Numbered from the stretch's first letter, positions 24,293 to 36,368 are shown. The stretch is DNA of 64,000 nt from Pseudisothecium myosuroides (GCA_951799445.1 OX637288.1:49615288-49679287); one strand, 5' to 3'. Program-made: numbers and translations. The notes: generated by a model from the sequence alone, not told the origin.

Positions 24293-25322
24293 ATTTAACT
24301 TCATTTGGTGGTTTAGGTAGGAAACAACTCCTGTTTAAGCTAGGAGTTTCAATGGTACATTGCTGGTTTTGTGTGTTGCATTGGTGCTACTTCCAATGTT
24401 ATGGAAAACTTTTTGCTTGCGTTATTGCTTTTGCAATGTGTTCACATTCCTTTTGGTATTTTGTAGTTCTAAAATGTAGAAAAAAATAGGGGGCCAAAAA
24501 ACAGACTCTCCACCCATTTATTAAAAAAAATAGGGTGCTCATAAGTACATGCCGGTAGCTTTTTATCTACTAATAGGGAGGGAAAAAAAGATGGGAAGGA
24601 GATAAATACCCCCCCATTAAATACCCCATTATTGCACATGGTTACTAAAATTTTAGGAATGTGACCCCCCGAGACAAGAAATGACAATTTTGAATGGTTT
24701 TTGAGCAAGAAATGGCTTTGAGACTATACGAGTAAAACATGCATCTCATGTCCCATGTCCTGTGCGTGCGTTTTTTTCATACAAAAATTAAAGAGAATCG
24801 GGTAGATGGTAGAAGTTTTTTTTTTTTTTAACAAATGGGAGACCCACTGCATTAAAAAGAAACCAAGTAACAACAGCCGAACCAAAAAATGGTGGTAGAA
24901 GTTTAGATGATGCCCGCCGTCCTCATGCCTTCCAGACCTGTGGATTTGAATTTGCTGATGCTCTGCAATCAAATTATCTTCATCATATCCCCTGTAAATT
25001 CTGAGGTGCGTGGGAGTGATTTTTGTTTCTTGGGATTGGACTGAGCAGGTCCAGTGAAATGGCTAAAATTTGATGTGCAAATTTTATGTAGGATTTGAAC
25101 GCGGCAGGTGGCACAATCAGTGATTTCAATATTGTTGACTCCAGCGGAGACCTACTAATAATAAGGAGGAAATTAAGGTTTAAAATTAGGGACATACATT
25201 TGTTGGTGCGCACTTTGCTTGGGAAGTCTAGCGAGATAGAATTGCTTTGTTCTATGCAAAATGCTTTTTTTGTTGTTCTCTATACTCAAGTTTTATGCTT
25301 CTCGTCTTTGACAATTGCCCAG
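24293..25322. other. Region upstream of the ClpP6 remnant
   Basis: Mostly AT-rich. A poly(T) retroposon tail starts at about 24817. At 25092-25180 an exon-like frame (GGTISDFNIVDSSGDLL) follows a TGTAG acceptor, but it does not match the ClpP6 sequence expected before 25323. No upstream ClpP exons found. Confidence 0.35.
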
Positions 25323-27056
25323 GTGAGAGTGCTTATTCAATTATGGCCATATACGATGCCATGCAATGGGTAAGTATCTCGTTTGTTGTGAGTGTTGTGA
25401 CTATTGGCCTAGTCTGTTCATGACATGAACTCCGAAGACAGAAGATTGAACCACTAAGGTCTTAATAGATTTAGCTCTAGTAGTCTTGAATCCCGTCTTG
25501 CATCCAGGGTAAGGGTGTGTGAGCCCTTTTTCAGTGCAAGATAGATCACAAGAATCAATCAGAAGCCACTCACTTCTGGAATGAAGTCGCCAAGCTTATG
25601 AAGGTCGTCCATTTTAGACACCTTATTTGCTAGGTTTTAGTGTAACTTGTGCAAACATTTATGAAGAAAACTCTTCAAAATGGAACTTGGAATTGCAACA
25701 AATTATTGATCACTACAAGAAACCTGTGTTTTATTTTATGTCAGAATTCTGACAACGCATGTTGCGGATGATGTTTTCCCACGTCAACGTTGACGTCCAA
25801 AAATTTGCGTTGCTGCAGACATGCTAAAAACATCAAAAATCTGGTCGGACATCATATGTTTTCTACCGGACATCACAAAAAACATGGGTCAACGGGGTCT
25901 TCAAAGGCTGCCATGTGGCTGCCACCTAAGTGCCGCGCGTGCACAGGCAGCCACGTAGGAATTTTTTTCATCCATTTTTGTCCATGACGTGGCATCCGAG
26001 GTGGCACCTGACGTGGCAACGGGAAAAGTGATGTGGCATCCAACAAGGATGACGTGGCATGCCACGTCAGCATAGTTTTCTATTGTCTAAGAATTTTAAT
26101 AGTATTTTTGGAGATGTCAACTTAGACATCTAGATGTTTTTTGAGACGTCAACTCTGACATCCACACGTTTTTTGAGACGTCAACTTTAACGTCTATATC
26201 TTGTGACATCAATGTAGACGTCTACATGTCACCATGAATACCTCTTGCAACGTTTAGTATGATTTAGGAGAACAAAATAATGTCAGGGTAGACGTTCATG
26301 TGATTGAATGTACTATTTGGCATGATATTAATATGGACAGTCACACGTATCTTACATGACGTTCATGTGCATTTCACAATGTCTAATACAATATTCATAC
26401 ACAGTACACTGTACACAATATATCAAACATAATACACCATACACAATATGCCATACAAATTATGCCATATAAAATACACCACATTTAAAAACTATGTCAC
26501 ATGGCTTTAAAAGCCACTTCATGTGAGTATATAGAGGGAAGAAGACGAGCTCTTTATACAAGTAGGGTGGTAAGAGGGATGATAAACCATACGGGATATA
26601 AAAAATGTTGGAATTATGTTTTCTATGGGGCAGCATGCAGACGTTTGACAGGACGTCTAGAGAATAAAGTAATTGTCCACTTCTATGTCTCTCCAAAGAT
26701 TACCAAAGACTTTAGAGACATACTAGGAGACAATGTTGTGTTGGAAGATGAAGCTTAGCACTTGTCAATCCTATACATAGACCAACACATAGACGTCCAA
26801 GAGGACGTCTGCAAGATACAATGGGTTGTCTGCCTATATGTCTCTTGAGGCGTACCAATGTTTGCCAAATAGTAATGGGAGGGGTCCCAAGGCGTACCAG
26901 TGTCTTATAAACATTTAAGAGAGGGAGAAGACATTGTTTTCCAATGTACAACAAGACGGACATGTCACGTTGCTACCGTATTTAAGATTGCTTCCATAGA
27001 ACACATGCATGATTTTGTAAATTGTCCTGAAAATTGCCCTGCATTGAATATTGTCA

Positions 27057-27796
27057 TTAGGGGTTGTTGTAAGAAAGACTTGTTGTTTTTGTTCCACTTT
27101 GGCAGTTTTGGGCCTTTTATTCGGGAGTACTTTAAAATTAGAAAAACATTTTTTTTTAAATATAAAAAATATAACCAATTTATAGACTTGTAAGAAGAAG
27201 GTCTCCTATAAAGGAAAAGTCCAAAAAAATTCTTTAAGTGGGAGAACTAGAAAAGTGCAGAATTGCCAGAAAATAAATACTTGGACATTTTAATTTGTAA
27301 AAAATAGAAAAAATAAATTTTCAAAGAAACTAAAAATTGTCCATTTGGAAAGACTTCATGGTAAAGTGATTCCACCAAAATATTGGTCTTCAAACCATTT
27401 TTAATGTTCAAAATTGAGCCTGCAAGGGAGCCCTATTTGCATGAACATAGAAGACATAAAATAAAATATTTTAAAATTTCCCTTGATAGAAATATAACTT
27501 ACTACTATGTAAATACACCATAGAAGTCTCAGCCCTAAATCATTAAATTTGAGGACTCCAAAGTACCCAAAACCCCTAAAATTCAAAACGTGATATATTA
27601 ATTTAATTCATTTTTAAATATAAAATTATTTTTAAAAATTTCTAAAAAATATGAGATATGATTACACTTAAGACAAACATCTCCAATAAAAATTTCAAGT
27701 TCATGCGAGTTAGGCTTCAAAAGTTATTGCAAAAAAAGTTTTCAAACTCCCTCTGTGACAAATAACTAGTACAGGTCTTTCTTGCAACGACCCTTA
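27057..27796. mobile_element. PIF/Harbinger-like family C element, copy C2
   Basis: Ends GGGGTTGTTGTAAGAAAGAC and GGGTCGTTGCAAGAAAGACC (reverse complement of the right end), flanked by TTA on both sides (27057-27059 and 27794-27796). The 734-bp unit aligns with C1 and is nested in the CACTA element. Confidence 0.75.
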
Positions 27797-28581
27797 GGAT
27801 CACGGCAAGGACAGTGCAACTCATCCTTTATCTTTGAAGAATGCATTAACTAGGTCTTCTACAAGAATGTTCATGTTCTTTTGCCCATCTTTGTCCATTG
27901 CCATACAAACAAGAGGAAATAGGGTCTACAAAACCCACAGAAGACACGTACAGTGAGCAAGTTCATCTCAAGTAATGGCAAGCTTGTATAGCATGCATGG
28001 ATGCATGCAATGATGAACGTTTGTAAAACCGCTTGAAGGAGGCAGAAGATCATGTTGATGTCATTTGCACATCACAAAAGACGCTTTCCTTCAATCGCTA
28101 TATGTCAGGCTGTCTGATCAGACATCATAGATTGCATAGTCAACAGCATGCGCTACTAGGTCCCAGTCGCACGTAGGTGATGACATTGCTGGCCAAAGTA
28201 ATGTTTTTGGGGACGTTTGTATGTCCCGCATGACGTCAAGAATAACATCCCAAAATGGGTCATGGACGACCCTATATGCTGACGTGGCATGCCACGTCAG
28301 CATTTTTGAAGTCTACGTCACTGAATTTCTACGTCATCAGACATGTCAGACGCCACGTCAGCATTTTTTTCAACCACCTGCCTGTTTTCTTTTTTTTTCA
28401 CCTTGGGCAGCCATTTTATCCTTGACCACAGTAACTTCCAAAAACTTACCCGCAGTTAAATTTGACCAGTGATGCTGACGTGGCTATGATTGTTTTTTTG
28501 GATGATCTCCAAAACATAAATATGTCTGTAGTCATGTCCTTGACGACATACTTGTTTTAGTCAGCACCAACGTGCTGTGAT

Positions 28582-28866
28582 CACTAGAAGAAAACTGCGT
28601 TATACTTGTCAAAAACTGCGTTGTACTCAACAAAAAGTGTGGAATCGGTTTTGTTGAGTTCTCCCTTCGTAACGCAAAATTTTGCATTCTAACACAAAAT
28701 TCTGCGTTTTACTTGTCAAATTTTGTGTTGAAACATTGGAATGCAGAATTTTGCATTACGAAGGGAGAACTCAACAAAACCGATTCCACACTTTTTGTTG
28801 AGTGCAACGTAGTTTTTGACAAGTAAAACACAGATTTGACAAGTAAAACATAGTTTTCTTCTAGTG
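28582..28866. mobile_element. CACTA-derived hairpin MITE nested in the 3.3-kb CACTA element
   Basis: Starts CACTAGAAGAAAACTGCG, ends with its near inverse, with GAT duplicated on both sides (28579-28581 and 28867-28869). The two halves are nearly perfect inverted repeats: CTCAACAAAACCGATTCCAC in the right arm pairs with the left arm, around a short loop near 28705-28735. Total 285 bp. Confidence 0.85.
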
Positions 28867-29383
28867 GATTGAAAATTTTCCTTGTTTTCTACAACATCCA
28901 CGAAAATCTACACTTTTGTTGCAAAAAATCGCCTGACATCTTGATGTTCTCCTCAACGTATCATGTCCACCTAGACATTGCACGTTTTTGGTCGGACATC
29001 AAAAAAAAAACGGGTTTCTTGTAGTGGATTGAACCTGAGGAGTGCATTTGGTGGTTGTAAATCCAGATTAAGCTAGATGTCAGCATTGTGTGCTTTGGCA
29101 TAGCTGCGAGTCAGGGTGCATTGCTCCTTGCAGGTGGCAAAAAAGGAAAGCGCTTTACTATGCCAAATGCTTGTATCATGATTCACCAACCTCAAGGAGG
29201 TTATGGAGTATGCTTCTCATCAGTTTATTTTCCCGATGCTTGCTAACAACAAACACCAAATGTTGAGCTGTTTTTCCTGTGCATTCTTTATCGCTATTTT
29301 ATTCTCTGTGCTGGCTGTTTGATTTGCATTCTTCATAGATCCCAGTAACTAATGGGTTTCTTAGTATATTGGATGCATGGTTG

Positions 29384-29730
29384 TCTGGGTCACGTCACGT
29401 CACGACGTCAGTATGTCACGACGTTGACATGACGTAATTCCCAAAGTCCGTCATGATGGAATATTTTATTATTCTGATGGAATATGTTAAAATTCTCTAG
29501 GAAGATCAACATAAATTATGCTAACATGTTAAGTAGTAGTAATACATTATATTTTCCATCCATGATTGTCAAAAGAATTATATATTTTTTTATTTTTTTT
29601 TTAAATTTAGGATTTAGGGTTAGGGTTGTCAAGATTCTTATGGAATCATGACGTGTCACGACGCGTCATGACGTGACGTGACGGACATCACGACGTAAAA
29701 ACCCAGAGTCACATCAGGATAGACAACCTT
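29384..29730. mobile_element. MITE rich in CACGTCACG motifs
   Basis: GGTTGTCT at the left and AGACAACC at the right form terminal inverted repeats, with GTCACGTCACGTCACGACG and its inverse near each end. It lies in the intron between ClpP6-like exons 29067-29207 and 29843-29900. Exact ends and target duplication are uncertain. Confidence 0.55.
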
Positions 29731-31067
29731 GATTGGATGGTTACCTTGCATGATCAGGACAGTGTTTTTGCAAACATTGGTCATTTCGGGAGTCATCTTT
29801 ACTTGGAACTCACCTCGTCTATTTTCGTGCACTGTTTGAAAGGGAACTGCTGATGATGTTAGAAGGCAAGTGAATGAAGTAATGTCCTCTCGGGATATAA
29901 GTAACCTCGATTCTCTCGGTTGTGGGCCTAAAAATTCAGAGTAAGGAATGCTGTAAGCCAATTACCTTGTGTCATTCTAAATAGACCTGCTCAATTGATG
30001 ACCACTTTTTACCTTCCTGTACACGACACAAAACACATTCTCTTTGTTTTGGAACCCAACCTCCATAGAAGCAAGACTGCAATGTCTTTGACAATTCTTG
30101 ACTCATACCCTTATAAGTACTGATTCTGGAGATTTGAAAAGTAGTTCTTGGAAACGACATGTGTGTAGAAAATAGACCAGATGTACTCCATATTTTGCAA
30201 TCAACCTTTGGAAAGAGTGCGAAAATTCACAGAGTGAGATTATTTCTTCTCTGCAGCTGAGGTATCTCATCTCAACTCTTATGATTCAGACTTGAAACAG
30301 CTCTTTTGCCTTCAGAAGAATTTGTGCGCTTCACCTGCTATTTGGGATGTTTGGATTGCATTTCTTTTGCAATTTCTTCAAAAGAACTGAAATATTTGTG
30401 CTTTTCTGATGAATGCAAGCAATGGATTTTGGATTGATTGATGGTTTGCTAGAGACAGAGTTCTGATATTCAGCTGGGCTCTTGTGCAGCTTAGGGTCTG
30501 ACACTGTTTTTGGTGGGTGGCCCACTAAAGACTGCGAGTGTCCTGTATATCAAAGTAGAGTTATGATCCAATATTGAAGCCTCAGTCTCTGCCTCAAACT
30601 TTGTATTGCCTTGGATGCAAACGTCTTGGCACAAGAGCATTATCCAAAGCGTATTAGTTGGTCTTTGAGGTGTCACTGAAAGGGCTTTGTTCACAAGTTT
30701 TCATTGTGCAAAAGCAAAGGTTACTTCAATTAGTTCCGTGTATGGGTATTATATGGTCAGAAATGCGTTGTTATGGTGTAGTTGTTGCCTTCCTTTATCT
30801 CGTTAGCTTTACAATGGTATCTCTGTAATACGAGCAATCTGGCTGACTTCCACGAGGGAAATTGAAGTCCTCCAACATGATAGAAGCGAAACCGAGAGTT
30901 TAACTTTGTAGCATGCTTCTGGTCATTTGAAAATCTTTGAGAAAATGTCAGAAAGCTTCCTAGTCCTCTAGAATTTGCTTGGATTGTCAATGGTCCCTGT
31001 TGTCTCGATTGTTTTAGATAGTCCACTTGAGAGGTAGAAAAACATCATATTGAAAACATGTAGATAC

Positions 31068-31205
31068 CTTTGCAAATGTCTCTGGCTCTGAATTACTGGC
31101 TCCATTTTCCAGCGTGGGCCTTCCTCCTCCTTCCTCCATTGCACTGGAACCTTCACTGTCAATGTAGCTTGTGTTGATGGAAAGCCTCCTCCCCTTTGCT
31201 CCAGA
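31068..31205 (-). other. Exon-like open stretch on the minus strand
   Basis: About 46 codons with protein-like composition (GRRLSINTSYIDSEGSS ... NGASNSEPETFAK) end at a GTATCT donor-like site. I do not recognise a family and see no partner exons. It may be part of an unannotated minus-strand gene or chance. Confidence 0.3.
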
Positions 31206-31223
31206 GCCAATCCATTTCCTTGT

Positions 31224-31363
31224 GCTTACATTTCTTTGTGCTTTCTTTGCAAGGTGTTTGAACCTAAGTCCAAGTCTCCAGCTTGGGGAGGTAGCTTACA
31301 TTTCTTTGTGCTTTCTTTGCAAGGTGTTTGAACCTAAGTCCAAGTCTCCAGCTTGGGGAGGTA
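31224..31363. repeat. Perfect 70-bp tandem duplication
   Basis: The unit 31224-31293, beginning GCTTACATTTCTTTGTG and ending CTTGGGGAGGTA, is repeated exactly at 31294-31363. Two identical copies indicate a recent event. Confidence 0.9.
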
Positions 31364-32039
31364 GCCTATTCCTTGGATGGTGATAGCGTCTTTTACAGGG
31401 TTAATCAGCTACCTTCGTGAAAAAAATAGAACCATAGTGAATTGGTCAAGCTCATCATTATAGTGTACAGAGTACAATTGATTACTTTTATCAATCTCAA
31501 AAATGAAAAAAAGTTAAATTCTAAAACCGCCAATTAGTTGGGTCACTAAGTCACTTAGGTGAGGACCTCATTGCTGGTCCGTAACATCCGGTACAGTGCA
31601 CGTTAGAAAATGTAGAAACCCATGCATGGTTAGATTGCTGACGATTTGTCAGTCCAAATTGAAGGGTTGGAAGCAAGCTGACCAGCGGAGATGTAGCATC
31701 TGCACCCACTAGAAACTGCCTCATAAAGAAAGTGATAAAATTTTCTGAAATCTGATGAGGAGTTCAACCATATTACCAAATGGCTTCAATGATCTGGTTG
31801 AGGCTGTCTTTTGCGGAAAATTTTGCATCACAGTGTTGTTGTGGTGTTAGCTACAAGACAATTTTTGGTGATTTTCACCAGTTCATTTGGACGATTTTCT
31901 TGCACTTGTATTGTGTGTCCAATTTGACCATTTCAATGCAATTTTCATGTAGAGGTTTACAGTGCAAACTCTTTTACTCAAGGAAGACATTTACAAGTGA
32001 AACCTTTCTTTGAGGCCTTCTAAATTGATATGAGGATCC
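31364..32039. other. AT-rich intergenic DNA
   Basis: No supported feature seen. Confidence 0.4.
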
Positions 32040-32215
32040 TTAATCCCTGAAGTCCCATGGCCAATTTTCCGTCAAAAACCACTCAAAATTACCATTTTCA
32101 ATGCAAACAACCAAAAATTTAAACAGTTGTTTCTATTCCATATTCAATCCTAAGATCTTGCACTAAATTAGTATGAAAATGTTTGGAATTTTTTTTAGAA
32201 ACTTTGAACATATCA

Positions 32216-33294
32216 AGGTGGTTGTAAGAAAGACCAACTAGTATTTTTAGCATTTTCCTCAATAATCGTTTTTTCTTTTGGGAGTACTGTATAATTAAAA
32301 AAAAAAAAATTTAAAAATTAATTTTTTTTTTTAATGTTTAAACCTTTAAAAAGTAGGTACCTTAGGAAGGAAAAGCATAGAAAGAATCTCTAAGTAGGAA
32401 AACTAGAAAAGTCTCATGAACTAGCAAAATCTGAGGAAAATAGGTAGTTTCACATTTTAATTTGTAAAAAAAAAGAAAATATTTTTAAAAAACACACTAA
32501 AAGGTGGCAATTTGGGAGAGCTTTATGATGAAGACATTTTACCAAAAGAATAATCCTAAAACGGTCTTCAATGTTCAGAAATGCGCATGCAAAGGAGCCC
32601 TATTAGCACGCATGTGGAGGATATAGAATAAAATATTTTGAAATATCCTTTGGTAGAAATAGGAATTACTACTATGGAAATAGACCTTAGAAATTTCAGC
32701 TATGGATCATTAATTTTGATTACTCCCTAGCAGTATTAAAAAACCCTAAACTGCAAAGTGTGGCAAATTAGCTATATTGAAATTTAAATATAAAATGCTT
32801 TTTGAATTTTTTTGAAAAAATAAGGGATCTAATTACTATCAAGTTAGAGCATTTTTTTGCAGTCCTCCAGATAGCTCCGTTCTTTGATTCAAGATCTATC
32901 CAATCAAGAGGAGATGGCCACTTGTATCCCCAACAGTGCAATTCCATAAAACATACTTCCAACTAGTCACAAGTCACACAATTTGCATTTATTATGACGA
33001 CTTGCTAATCCCAAGAGAATTTGTAGCAAAAGAGGGGTTAGTGGCCCCGCTAGAAACGGCTTTTTGAGAGGGGAAAGAGAAGGCTGGAGCCTGACAAACG
33101 CTAGAATTGATTGCTTTTCATCCAAATTCTAGAGGGGAGAAGATGTTTAGAGGGCTGTAAGAGATGCTCTTAGCTAGCCATCTCTAATAAAAAAAATTCA
33201 AGTTAATCAAGTTCATACTTCAAAATTATAGCGGATGACAAGAGAGTCAATTTTATTGTGACACAAAATCCAGTCGATCTTTCTTGCAATCATT
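32216..33294. mobile_element. Family C element, copy C3, nested in B4
   Basis: Left end AGGTGGTTGTAAGAAAGACC and right end TCGATCTTTCTTGCAATCA are inverted repeats matching C1/C2. The interior follows C2 and is interrupted by a 323-bp element. Flanks are degenerate, consistent with greater age. Confidence 0.65.
32847..33169. mobile_element. PIF/Harbinger-type MITE with TTA duplication
   Basis: Starts GAGCATTTTTTTGCAGTCC and ends with the reverse complement of GAGCATCTCTTACAGCCC. TTA is duplicated at 32844-32846 and 33170-33172. GAGCATCTC... ends with TTA targets are a common plant PIF/Harbinger-like signature. Third level of nesting: this in C3 in B4. Confidence 0.8.
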
Positions 33295-34013
33295 GATTAA
33301 GTACGGAGTACAAGTGAAGAAAATGAGTTTTTTTCCCCTAATGTAACTAGATTAAAAGGATTTGAATCTTCTTAACTTAAAATTTTTGTACTTTGGATTT
33401 TGAATATAAATTCTATATATTAAAGAATTCACTTGAGATTTCTGGAATTTATTTTTGCTAAATCCTAAAAATTTCATTCTTTAAAAATTGTTAAATCAAA
33501 ATAGGTACAACATAGAAGGAAAAACAAAATTGTTGATAGCTCTAAGATGGAATTAAAATACACTAATCCCAATTGGTGAGATTGTTTTAGAAAACAAACT
33601 AAACCATGTGCAACTTTTTTACTTTAAATATTGTTAAAATTAAGATTAAAAAACGAATCCAATACATTATTTTCTAAAGAACTTGCTACAATTGCCCACA
33701 AAACAAGATGCTTCATAACTTTCACATTGCTTATCCAAATGGATTGAATCAAATCTTTCCACATAGAAAAAAATATATTATGTAAGAAATAATTTTTTTT
33801 TTAAATTATTTCAATTTTTGGAGGGGGCTGCCCACCTTTGCATATTTTGCGCTTATTGAGGCATAACTTCTATTCCAAGCACCGAAAGCTACTTAATAAG
33901 TTTTCCTATCTTGCAAAAAAGTATCAAAATAGCTTGCAAAAAATTAGGATTGTAGGCACTTGTCCAAACCTTTATGACTCTCGTGAGGGGTCTCTTGAGA
34001 CTTCAGGGATTAA

Positions 34014-34526
34014 GTTTTGACACTTATTTAGAATATTTTATATAAGTGTATAAAAATTGTAGAACAACTTGTTGGTGCTAATACTAACAATATGCTTTAT
34101 TTGATTTGAACCTTGACCTTTGTGCACATAGTAGTGTGGAGCCTTGGGCCACCTAATGTTAAATCTGAAGGTATTTCAAACATGTACTTGTAGGATTTTT
34201 TGACCTCAATAAGGACGTCCAAGGCTAAACAACTGTTTGATTAATGATTTAAAAAAATTGCATACATGAAGATGTACCTATTTATCCACAAATTTGGTCA
34301 TTTTGGCTATGCACCTTTGAAATAGGGTTGAGTCCTTCCAAGGTTAAGATCTCTTCAAGTCTTGTCTTTGGAAAATCACAAAAGTATAATTTTTGAAAAT
34401 TGATGTTTTTTTGGTATACAATTTTCATTTGTATACAAGTAAACAATATATTGTAATTGTAATTTTGGCTCTATCAATACACATTAGCTTAAAGTGCATG
34501 GTCTTAGGTCCTTGAGAAGAATATGT
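34014..34526. other. AT-rich intergenic DNA
   Basis: No supported feature seen. Confidence 0.4.
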
Positions 34527-34880
34527 TAATTTCTAAACTCCCAAAGCATTTTTTCCATCAAAAACCATTCATAACTGTCATTTCTATTGCAAAGTGCAAA
34601 AAGATTTAGAAATTGTGTTTCTCTCATATATAACCATAGGATTGTGCACTAGACTAGTATAAAAATGTGTGGGAGAAATTTTAGAAATTTTGATTGTGTG
34701 GATTGCAAGATATTTGCATTTGAAGGGAATTATAAATCCAATTTTTTGGCAGCTTGCTTGACTAGATTTTAAGGCTTTGAATCTTCTTACCATAACATTT
34801 TTGCCCTACACATTTTGAATTTATGATCTTTTATAGTGAAGAATTGATTTGAAAGTCTACTCGAGGGGGGGGGGGCACTC
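34527..34880 (-). repeat. Family B 3'-end fragment, inverted
   Basis: Starts near TTAATTTCTAAACTCCC and follows the reverse of the family B 3' half (CATCAAAAACCATTC..., CATAGGATTGTGCACTAG). Confidence 0.4.
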
Positions 34881-35605
34881 CGATTTTTTTTAAATATAAC
34901 CTACAATAAAATGAAGGGAAATTTTAATTATGTTGTCCTAAATTTTAGAAATTTTTAGAAGTAAATTAGCATCACTAAAATGGGATATTTCTTGTTATAA
35001 ATAATGAAGGGTAGGAGATAATACACAACTTTACCTATTCTTTTTCTTCTAAAGTAGCCCTGCCGAAATGACCCTCTTAAAAATTGAACTTTTAAGAACT
35101 ATAATCAATTTGGGTTTAGGAATCCAAGGGAATGGATCCTGTGCAGGCATTGTGCAGACAACTAAGCTCAATGACAATGGATGATAAATTATAGATGAAC
35201 TGAATGAGGATGACTTCAATTTACTTCAATTCAATCTGGATTCCAAGTTTCTAACAACTTAGGGTTTACGGTTTGGTTTTGGTGTGCCGCAACGGATTCT
35301 TGCTTCGGTTTGTTCTATGAATGTTCAAAGGAATTCTGCAACAAGCTCTCAGAATGCTAGAAGGTATGTCGGAAATTGTAAATGGAAGCAAGTGTGGGTT
35401 GTGCTTAGGATGCTTGCAATTTGTGTAGGTAGGGTGGAGCAAATTGTAGGGATTATGCTGGAATGCAATTGTATTGTTTGGAGGATCATGCTTCAAATTT
35501 AAGGGCTTACTATTTAGGATAAGGCTTCAGGGTTGAGTGCTGCAGAGCTACATTTACTGTGAGGGATTTTTTAGAGCGGATGGCAGTACAAAGTCGAGGT
35601 TTGCA
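34881..35605. other. Unassigned DNA
   Basis: An exon-like stretch at about 35299-35361 (RILASVCSMNVQRNSATSSQ) ends at a GTATGT donor, but nothing else supports a gene. Otherwise no feature. Confidence 0.3.
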
Positions 35606-35822
35606 CACTATAAGAAACCCGCGTTTTAGGTGACAAGCTCGGATTTATTTGAAACAGATTTTTTTTGACATCTAGGTTGACATCTAGCTGTTTTTATGTC
35701 AAAAATAACATCCAATGAACATTGTGAAAAACATAAAAATAGTTAAATGTCAATAAAGATGTCAAAAACAAATTGTTCCAAAAAATCCGAGCTTGTACAT
35801 AAAACACGAGTTTCTTCTAATG
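35606..35822. mobile_element. CACTA-type MITE, 217 bp
   Basis: Starts CACTATAAGAAACCCGCG; the right end is the reverse complement of CATTAGAAGAAACTCGTG. GCA is duplicated at 35603-35605 and 35823-35825. The arms are inverted repeats (CAAGCTCGGAT with ATCCGAGCTTG). Confidence 0.8.
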
Positions 35823-36105
35823 GCAAGGCAGATAGGGAGGCCCTATTCTCAAATGTCTTGGTAAATCTTGCAATGCAATGAAGTGAGCCTTGTTGTTCAA
35901 TCCCGAAATTCATGAGTTGTTTCATTTCACATTTTAGTTTAAATTCCATCATTTTGATTCATTGTCATTGTGGTGTTGTTGTGGAAATGTGCAGGTTGTT
36001 TGCATGACATTCCCAAATTCTCAAAAAAGAACTCCACAGGCTGCCAAATTTTTTTGCGTGCATTAGAAGAAGTTTCGAGCCTCAAAGAGGCTGTTAACAG
36101 ATGAT

Positions 36106-36368
36106 TTTCGGCACCCCTACGGTGCAATTACAGAATAATTAAAAAATTATTTTTTTATTTTTTTAATATTTTAAAAAATAATAATAATAATATTTTAAAA
36201 AATTATTATTATTATTATTTTTTAAAATAAAAAAATATTAAAAAAATATTAAAAAAATATTAAAAAAATAAGAAAGTCTGACGTGGCACTAGTAGTGCCA
36301 CATCAGCACCTGAAATCAAATAATATTTTATTTGAATTTTTTCTTCAATTGCACCCGGGGGGTCAAAA
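36106..36368. mobile_element. AT-rich palindromic MITE
   Basis: CACCCCTACGGTGCAATTAC at the left and GACCCCCCGGGTGCAATTG (reverse complement of the right end) are terminal inverted repeats. The core is an AATATTTTAAAAAAT-type palindrome followed by a GTGGCACTAGTAGTGCCAC hairpin. Target duplication not resolved. Confidence 0.5.

Larger units (their letters stand above)
25711..29026. mobile_element. CACTA (En/Spm-type) transposon, 3.3 kb
   Basis: Starts CACTACAAGAAACCTGTG and ends with the reverse complement of CACTACAAGAAACCCG. The 3-bp flank GAT is duplicated (25708-25710 and 29027-29029). Subterminal regions hold many GACGTCAAC / GACATC / GACGTGGCATGCCACGTC motifs in both orientations, as in CACTA subterminal repeats. 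I find no intact transposase, so it is non-autonomous. It lies in the ClpP6-like intron and ends 40 bp before the 29067 exon. A PIF-like element and a hairpin MITE are nested inside. Confidence 0.85.
25323..30466 (+). pseudogene. clpP6-like: ClpP6-like plastid Clp protease subunit, C-terminal exons
   Basis: Five exons can be read: 25323-25369 (ESAYSIMAIYDAMQW), 29067-29207 ([20 protein letters not shown]... through [10 protein letters not shown]), 29843-29900 (GTADDVRRQVNEVMSSRD), 30176-30261 (MYSIFCNQPLERVRKFTE...FFSAAE) and about 30420-30466 (MDFGLIDGLLETEF, stop). The first four join in compatible phases across GT-AG introns. Order and wording match nuclear plastid ClpP6, a subunit of the stromal ClpPR peptidase ring; the nucleophile Ser (AAS) and His (MIHQP) are kept. 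Two defects: an in-frame TGA at 30235-30237 replaces the Arg of the usual TERD motif (consistent with CGA to TGA), and the last junction is one base out of frame. Exons before 25323 were not found. It is a decayed or 5'-incomplete copy, though a sequencing error at the TGA cannot be excluded. Confidence 0.75.
32040..34013 (-). mobile_element. TTAA-bounded family B element, copy B4, with nested inserts
   Basis: TTAA (32040-32043) TCCCTGAAGTCCCATGG at the left and GACTTCAGGGA then TTAA (34010-34013) at the right. It is family B in reverse; removing the nested family C copy leaves about 890 bp, as in the other copies. Confidence 0.75.

Noticed and set aside
25095..25373. 92-codon plus-strand frame as the upstream ClpP6 exon
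   Set aside because: Its reading frame runs through the intron and out of phase with the true exon at 25323; the N-terminal part does not match ClpP6.
29656..29961. 101-codon minus-strand frame, at first read as a cupin-like gene (CENP-C C terminus)
   Set aside because: The plus strand here contains the ClpP6-like exon 29843-29900, which fits neighbouring exons; the minus frame has no consistent splicing.
30331..30694. Minus-strand Ser/Lys-rich frames
   Set aside because: They overlap the last ClpP6-like exon on the plus strand and lack splice support.
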